This document shows, piece by piece, positions 5,021 through 8,045 of a stretch of 8,045 nt of DNA. The notes beneath the pieces were generated by a model that worked only from the letters and a program-made list of their open reading frames with translations, did no database searches and was not told the DNA's origin. How positions within the stretch are numbered: the stretch's first letter is position 1; each line of letters opens with the position of its first letter. Both the position numbers and the translations under genes were made by a program. Source of the stretch: Actinomycetes bacterium (GTDB taxonomy: Bacteria; Actinomycetota; Actinomycetes; Mycobacteriales; Mycobacteriaceae); contig JAEZIA010000026.1 in assembly GCA_023416315.1 (NCBI GenBank), positions 1 through 8,045 of the forward strand. The letters are read 5' to 3'.

Positions 5021-7894
5021 GTGACCGAATCGCCGACCGCCGCACCGCAGGGCACCGCGGACCCCGACACCGACGTGCCGCGGTACCGCTACACCGCCGA
5101 ACTGGCGGGGCGGATCGAGCGGACCTGGCAGGACAACTGGCAGTCGTGGGGCACGTTCAACGTGCCGAACCCGGTCGGCTCGCTGGCACCCACCGACGGC
5201 ACGACAGTCCCCGAGGACAAGATGTTCGTCCAGGACATGTTCCCCTACCCCTCCGGCGAGGGCCTGCACGTCGGTCACCCACTGGGCTACATCGCCACCG
5301 ACGTCTACGCCCGCTACTTCCGGATGACCGGCCGCAATGTGCTGCACGCGTTGGGTTTCGACGCGTTCGGGCTGCCCGCCGAGCAATACGCGATCCAGAC
5401 CGGTACCCACCCGCGGATCCGCACCGAAGCCAATATCGTCAACTTCCGCCGCCAACTGGGCCGATTGGGCCTCGGCCACGACCAGCGGCGCAGCTTCTCC
5501 ACCACCGACACCGATTTCTACAAGTGGACCCAGTGGATCTTCCTGCAGATCTACAACGCCTGGTTCGACACCGAGCAGAACAAGGCCCGCCCGATCGCCG
5601 ACCTGGTGGCCGAATTCGACAGCGGCGCACGCACTCTCGCCGACGGTCGGCAATGGTCTGCGCTTTCGGCCGCCGAGCGCGCCGACGTCATCGACGGTTA
5701 CCGACTGGTGTACCTGGCCGACTCGCTGGTGAACTGGTGTCCCGGGCTGGGCACGGTGCTGGCCAACGAGGAAGTCACCTCCGAGGGCCGCAGTGAGCGC
5801 GGCAACTACCCGGTGTTCCGGAAGCGGTTGCGGCAGTGGATGATGCGCATCACCGCCTACTCCGACCGGTTGCTCGCCGATCTCGAGGTGCTGGACTGGC
5901 CAGAGAAGGTCAAGACCATGCAGCGCAACTGGATCGGCCGCTCCACCGGCGCGTCGGTGCTGTTCGACGCCGACGGCGCCGACATCGAGGTCTTCACCAC
6001 CCGGCCCGACACCCTGTTCGGCGCCACCTACCTGGTGTTGGCACCCGAGCATGAACTCGTCGACCGGCTGACCGCCGCGCAGTGGCCGGACGAGGTGGAC
6101 CCGCGCTGGACCTCCGGTGCGGCAACCCCGGCCGAGGCAGTGGCCGCCTACCGCCGGTCGATCGCGGCGAAGTCCGACCTGGAACGCCAGGAGAACAAGA
6201 CCAAGACCGGCGTCTTCCTCGGCACCTATGCGACCAATCCGGCCGACGGGCAACAGGTTCCGATCTTCATCGCCGACTACGTGCTGGTCGGCTACGGGAC
6301 CGGCGCGATCATGGCCGTCCCCGGTCATGATCAGCGCGACTGGGAGTTCGCGACGGAGTTCGGCCTGCCGATCACCGAGGTGATCTCCGGAGGAGACATT
6401 TCGGAGGCCGCGTACTCCGGCGACGGCGCCCTGGTGAACTCGCAGTACCTCGACGGCTTGACCGTCGCGGACGCCAAGAAGGCGATCACCGAACGCCTGG
6501 AAGCCGACGGTCGCGGCCGCGCGCGCGTCGAATACAAACTGCGCGACTGGCTTTTCGCCCGCCAGCGGTACTGGGGTGAACCGTTCCCAATCGTCTACGA
6601 CGCCGACGGCCGGGCTCACCCGCTGCCCGAATCGGCGCTGCCGGTGGAGCTTCCGGACATTGCGGACTATTCGCCGGTGATGTTCGACCCCGAGGACGCC
6701 GACAGTGAGCCGTCCCCGCCGCTGAACAAGGCCACCGACTGGGTGCAGGTGGAACTCGACCTCGGCGACGGTCTGCAGACCTACACCCGCGACACCAACG
6801 TGATGCCGCAGTGGGCGGGCAGTTCCTGGTATGAGCTGCGCTATGCGGACCCGCACAATCCAGATGAGTTCTGCGCCAAAGAGAACGAGGCGTATTGGAT
6901 GGGTCCGCGACCGGCCGAGCACGGCCCGGACGATCCCGGCGGAGTGGACGTCTACGTCGGCGGTGTCGAGCACGCGGTGCTGCACCTGCTGTACTGCCGG
7001 TTCTGGCACAAGGTCCTCTACGACCTCGGTTACGTCTCGTCGCGCGAGCCGTACCGGCGCCTGGTTAACCAGGGTTATATCCAGGCCTTCGCCTACACCG
7101 ATTCGCGCGGCGCCTACGTGCCGGCCGCCGACGTGGTTGAGCGGGGCGGCAAGTTCTTCCTGCCCGGCCCGGACGGTGAGGTGGAGGTCTTCCAGGAGTT
7201 CGGGAAGATCGGTAAGAGCCTGAAGAACTCGATCTCGCCGGACGAGATTTGCGACAGCTACGGTGCCGACACGCTGCGCGTCTACGAGATGTCGATGGGA
7301 CCGCTCGAGGCGTCCCGGCCGTGGGCGACCAAGGACGTCGTCGGCGCCTATCGGTTCCTGCAGCGGGTGTGGCGCCTCGTGGTCGACGAATCGACCGGTG
7401 AGACAAGGGTTTCGGCGCACGAGGCGCTGGACGACGAGACCGTGCGGTTGTTGCACCGCACGATCGCGGGAGTGTCCGACGACTACGCGGGCCTACGGAA
7501 TAACACCGCCGCGGCCAAACTGATCGAGTACACCAACCACCTCACCAAGGAGGGCGTCAGCGCCCGCGCGGCTCTGGAACCGCTCGTGTTGATGGTGGCC
7601 CCGCTCTCGCCGCACCTGGCTGAGGAGCTCTGGCAGCGACTGGGTCACTCGGAGTCGTTGGCGCACGGGCCCTTCCCGGTCGCCGACCCGCAGTACCTGG
7701 TCACCGACACGGTCGAGTATCCGGTGCAGGTCAACGGCAAGGTCCGTGGGCGCATCACCGTCGCCGCCGACGCGGGCAAGGACGAGCTGGAGACGGCCGC
7801 ACTGGCCGATGAGAAGGTGCAGGCGTTCCTGGCCGGCGCGACCCCGAAGAAGGTCATCGTGGTGCCCGGCCGGTTGGTCAACCTCGTCGTCTAG
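5021..7894 (+). CDS. leuS: Leucyl-tRNA synthetase (class I)
   Basis: The enzyme charges tRNA-Leu with leucine in the cytoplasm using ATP. The product has 957 residues, close to the ~969 I recall for M. tuberculosis LeuS. The class I HIGH motif is HVGH at 83-86 inside [17 protein letters not shown]. The CP1 editing domain shows [12 protein letters not shown] from 326 and GHDQRDW from 435, whose D440 is the conserved editing-pocket aspartate. [14 protein letters not shown] (595-608) is the return to the catalytic core. The KMSKS loop reads KIGKS at 729-733. The anticodon-binding helical domain follows, and [10 protein letters not shown] (902-911) marks the C-terminal tRNA-binding domain. The start is GTG 5021 (VTESPTA, matching MTESPTA of M. 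tuberculosis as I recall it); the 36 codons that could extend it from TTG 4913 run through the promoter and resemble nothing. All domains are intact. Confidence 0.98.
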   Translation: MTESPTAAPQGTADPDTDVPRYRYTAELAGRIERTWQDNWQSWGTFNVPNPVGSLAPTDGTTVPEDKMFVQDMFPYPSGEGLHVGHPLGYIATDVYARYFRMTGRNVLHALGFDAFGLPAEQYAIQTGTHPRIRTEANIVNFRRQLGRLGLGHDQRRSFSTTDTDFYKWTQWIFLQIYNAWFDTEQNKARPIADLVAEFDSGARTLADGRQWSALSAAERADVIDGYRLVYLADSLVNWCPGLGTVLANEEVTSEGRSERGNYPVFRKRLRQWMMRITAYSDRLLADLEVLDWPEKVKTMQRNWIGRSTGASVLFDADGADIEVFTTRPDTLFGATYLVLAPEHELVDRLTAAQWPDEVDPRWTSGAATPAEAVAAYRRSIAAKSDLERQENKTKTGVFLGTYATNPADGQQVPIFIADYVLVGYGTGAIMAVPGHDQRDWEFATEFGLPITEVISGGDISEAAYSGDGALVNSQYLDGLTVADAKKAITERLEADGRGRARVEYKLRDWLFARQRYWGEPFPIVYDADGRAHPLPESALPVELPDIADYSPVMFDPEDADSEPSPPLNKATDWVQVELDLGDGLQTYTRDTNVMPQWAGSSWYELRYADPHNPDEFCAKENEAYWMGPRPAEHGPDDPGGVDVYVGGVEHAVLHLLYCRFWHKVLYDLGYVSSREPYRRLVNQGYIQAFAYTDSRGAYVPAADVVERGGKFFLPGPDGEVEVFQEFGKIGKSLKNSISPDEICDSYGADTLRVYEMSMGPLEASRPWATKDVVGAYRFLQRVWRLVVDESTGETRVSAHEALDDETVRLLHRTIAGVSDDYAGLRNNTAAAKLIEYTNHLTKEGVSARAALEPLVLMVAPLSPHLAEELWQRLGHSESLAHGPFPVADPQYLVTDTVEYPVQVNGKVRGRITVAADAGKDELETAALADEKVQAFLAGATPKKVIVVPGRLVNLVV

Positions 7895-7901
7895 CGTCCT
7901 C

Positions 7902-7930
7902 CAGCGATTTCGGCGCGAAAACCGCCGCTG
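7902..7930 (+). terminator. Weak palindromic sequence after leuS
   Basis: CAGCG (7902-7906) and CGCTG (7926-7930) are complementary. Inside them TTTCG (7908-7912) and CGAAA (7916-7920) form a perfect inverted repeat around GCG; CGGCG/CGCCG is another possible pairing. It begins 8 bp after the leuS stop and lies where a terminator is expected, but the stems compete, are short, and lack a T-tract. Confidence 0.3.
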
Positions 7931-7942
7931 AGCGAACTGTGC

Positions 7943-8045
7943 TGTTCGGGGACATCGCTGACAGTTCTATGTCTCGGGACATCGCTGACACCTGAGTAGG
8001 GCTGGGACCAGCATGGTTCATGGCCCAGAAGGTGACGGCGATGGA
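7943..8045 (+). mobile_element. Left end of an IS481-family-like insertion sequence (continues past window)
   Basis: A 15-bp sequence, GGGACATCGCTGACA, occurs at 7949-7963 and exactly again at 7976-7990 in the same orientation, one copy preceded by TGTTC and the other by TGTCTC. A transposase-like reading frame opens 30 bp later. I recognise this arrangement from mycobacterial IS481-type elements, whose ends begin with TGT. The outer boundary is uncertain: TGT at 7943 is my choice, and TGT at 7938 is also possible. The right end and target duplication are outside the window. The element begins about 48 bp after leuS and does not interrupt it. Confidence 0.6.
8020..8045 (+). CDS. IS481-family transposase/integrase, N-terminal fragment cut by window edge
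   Basis: Only eight codons are visible, reading MAQKVTAM and then GA of the next codon. This resembles the N-terminus (M-x-K-x-TAMD) that I associate with mycobacterial IS481 transposases, which continue into a helix-turn-helix domain and a DDE integrase core. An ATG at 8013 opens another frame (MVHGPEGDGD) that lacks this resemblance. No Shine-Dalgarno sequence is evident. The identification rests on a very short stretch plus the terminal repeats next to it. Confidence 0.5.

Noticed and set aside
7205..7219. KIGKS in place of KMSKS in LeuS
   Set aside because: This looked unusual, but the same variant is what I recall in M. tuberculosis LeuS, and both catalytic lysines are kept; it is a lineage variant, not a defect.
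4940..7456. 838-codon open frame antisense to leuS
   Set aside because: It mirrors leuS codon structure; in GC-rich genes the antisense frame often lacks stops. The translation has no recognisable domain and reads as Arg/Val/Gly-rich filler.

Overview
The window is high-GC actinobacterial chromosome, almost certainly from a Mycobacterium/Mycolicibacterium species. Gene order and protein sequences match, as I remember it, the Mycobacterium tuberculosis Rv0036c-Rv0041 neighbourhood: a DinB-fold TIGR03084-type protein, an MFS permease, YqgE/AlgH, a small membrane protein, the secreted proline-rich antigen Mtc28, and leucyl-tRNA synthetase. Two things are not part of that remembered order: an SBF/SLC10A7-like transporter gene between yqgE and the small membrane protein gene, and the edge of an IS481-type insertion sequence just after leuS.

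Layout. Positions 1-487 (minus) hold the N-terminal 162 residues of a DinB-fold protein that runs off the left edge. A hairpin-forming spacer separates it from the MFS permease gene (552-1832, minus). A 71-bp divergent region leads to yqgE (1904-2509, plus). yqgE overlaps tail-to-tail with the SBF-like transporter gene (2496-3482, minus). That gene is the last of a tight minus-strand cluster: mtc28-like (3860-4765), Rv0039c-like (3499-3837), SBF-like. A 255-bp divergent region (4766-5020) carries the mtc28 and leuS promoters. leuS (5021-7894, plus) fills most of the right side. The last ~100 bp carry the left end of an IS481-like element with the first codons of its transposase (8020 onward).

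How the genes relate. leuS is essential translation machinery. The minus-strand cluster is envelope-related: one exported protein and two membrane proteins, probably co-transcribed. YqgE is a conserved protein of unclear function. I see no defence system, CRISPR array, biosynthetic cluster, tRNA or rRNA.

The most consistent non-coding signal is that several starts (leuS, MFS, Rv0039c-like) have a TANNNT-type -10 element ending 6-7 nt before the start codon and no convincing Shine-Dalgarno sequence. This is the arrangement expected for leaderless mRNAs, which are common in mycobacteria. It also settles two start choices. mtc28 is the contrast: it has a clear Shine-Dalgarno sequence, and its candidate -10 lies inside a perfect inverted repeat. 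This looks like an ordinary conserved core locus with two accessory additions; I do not see an unmistakable new system.
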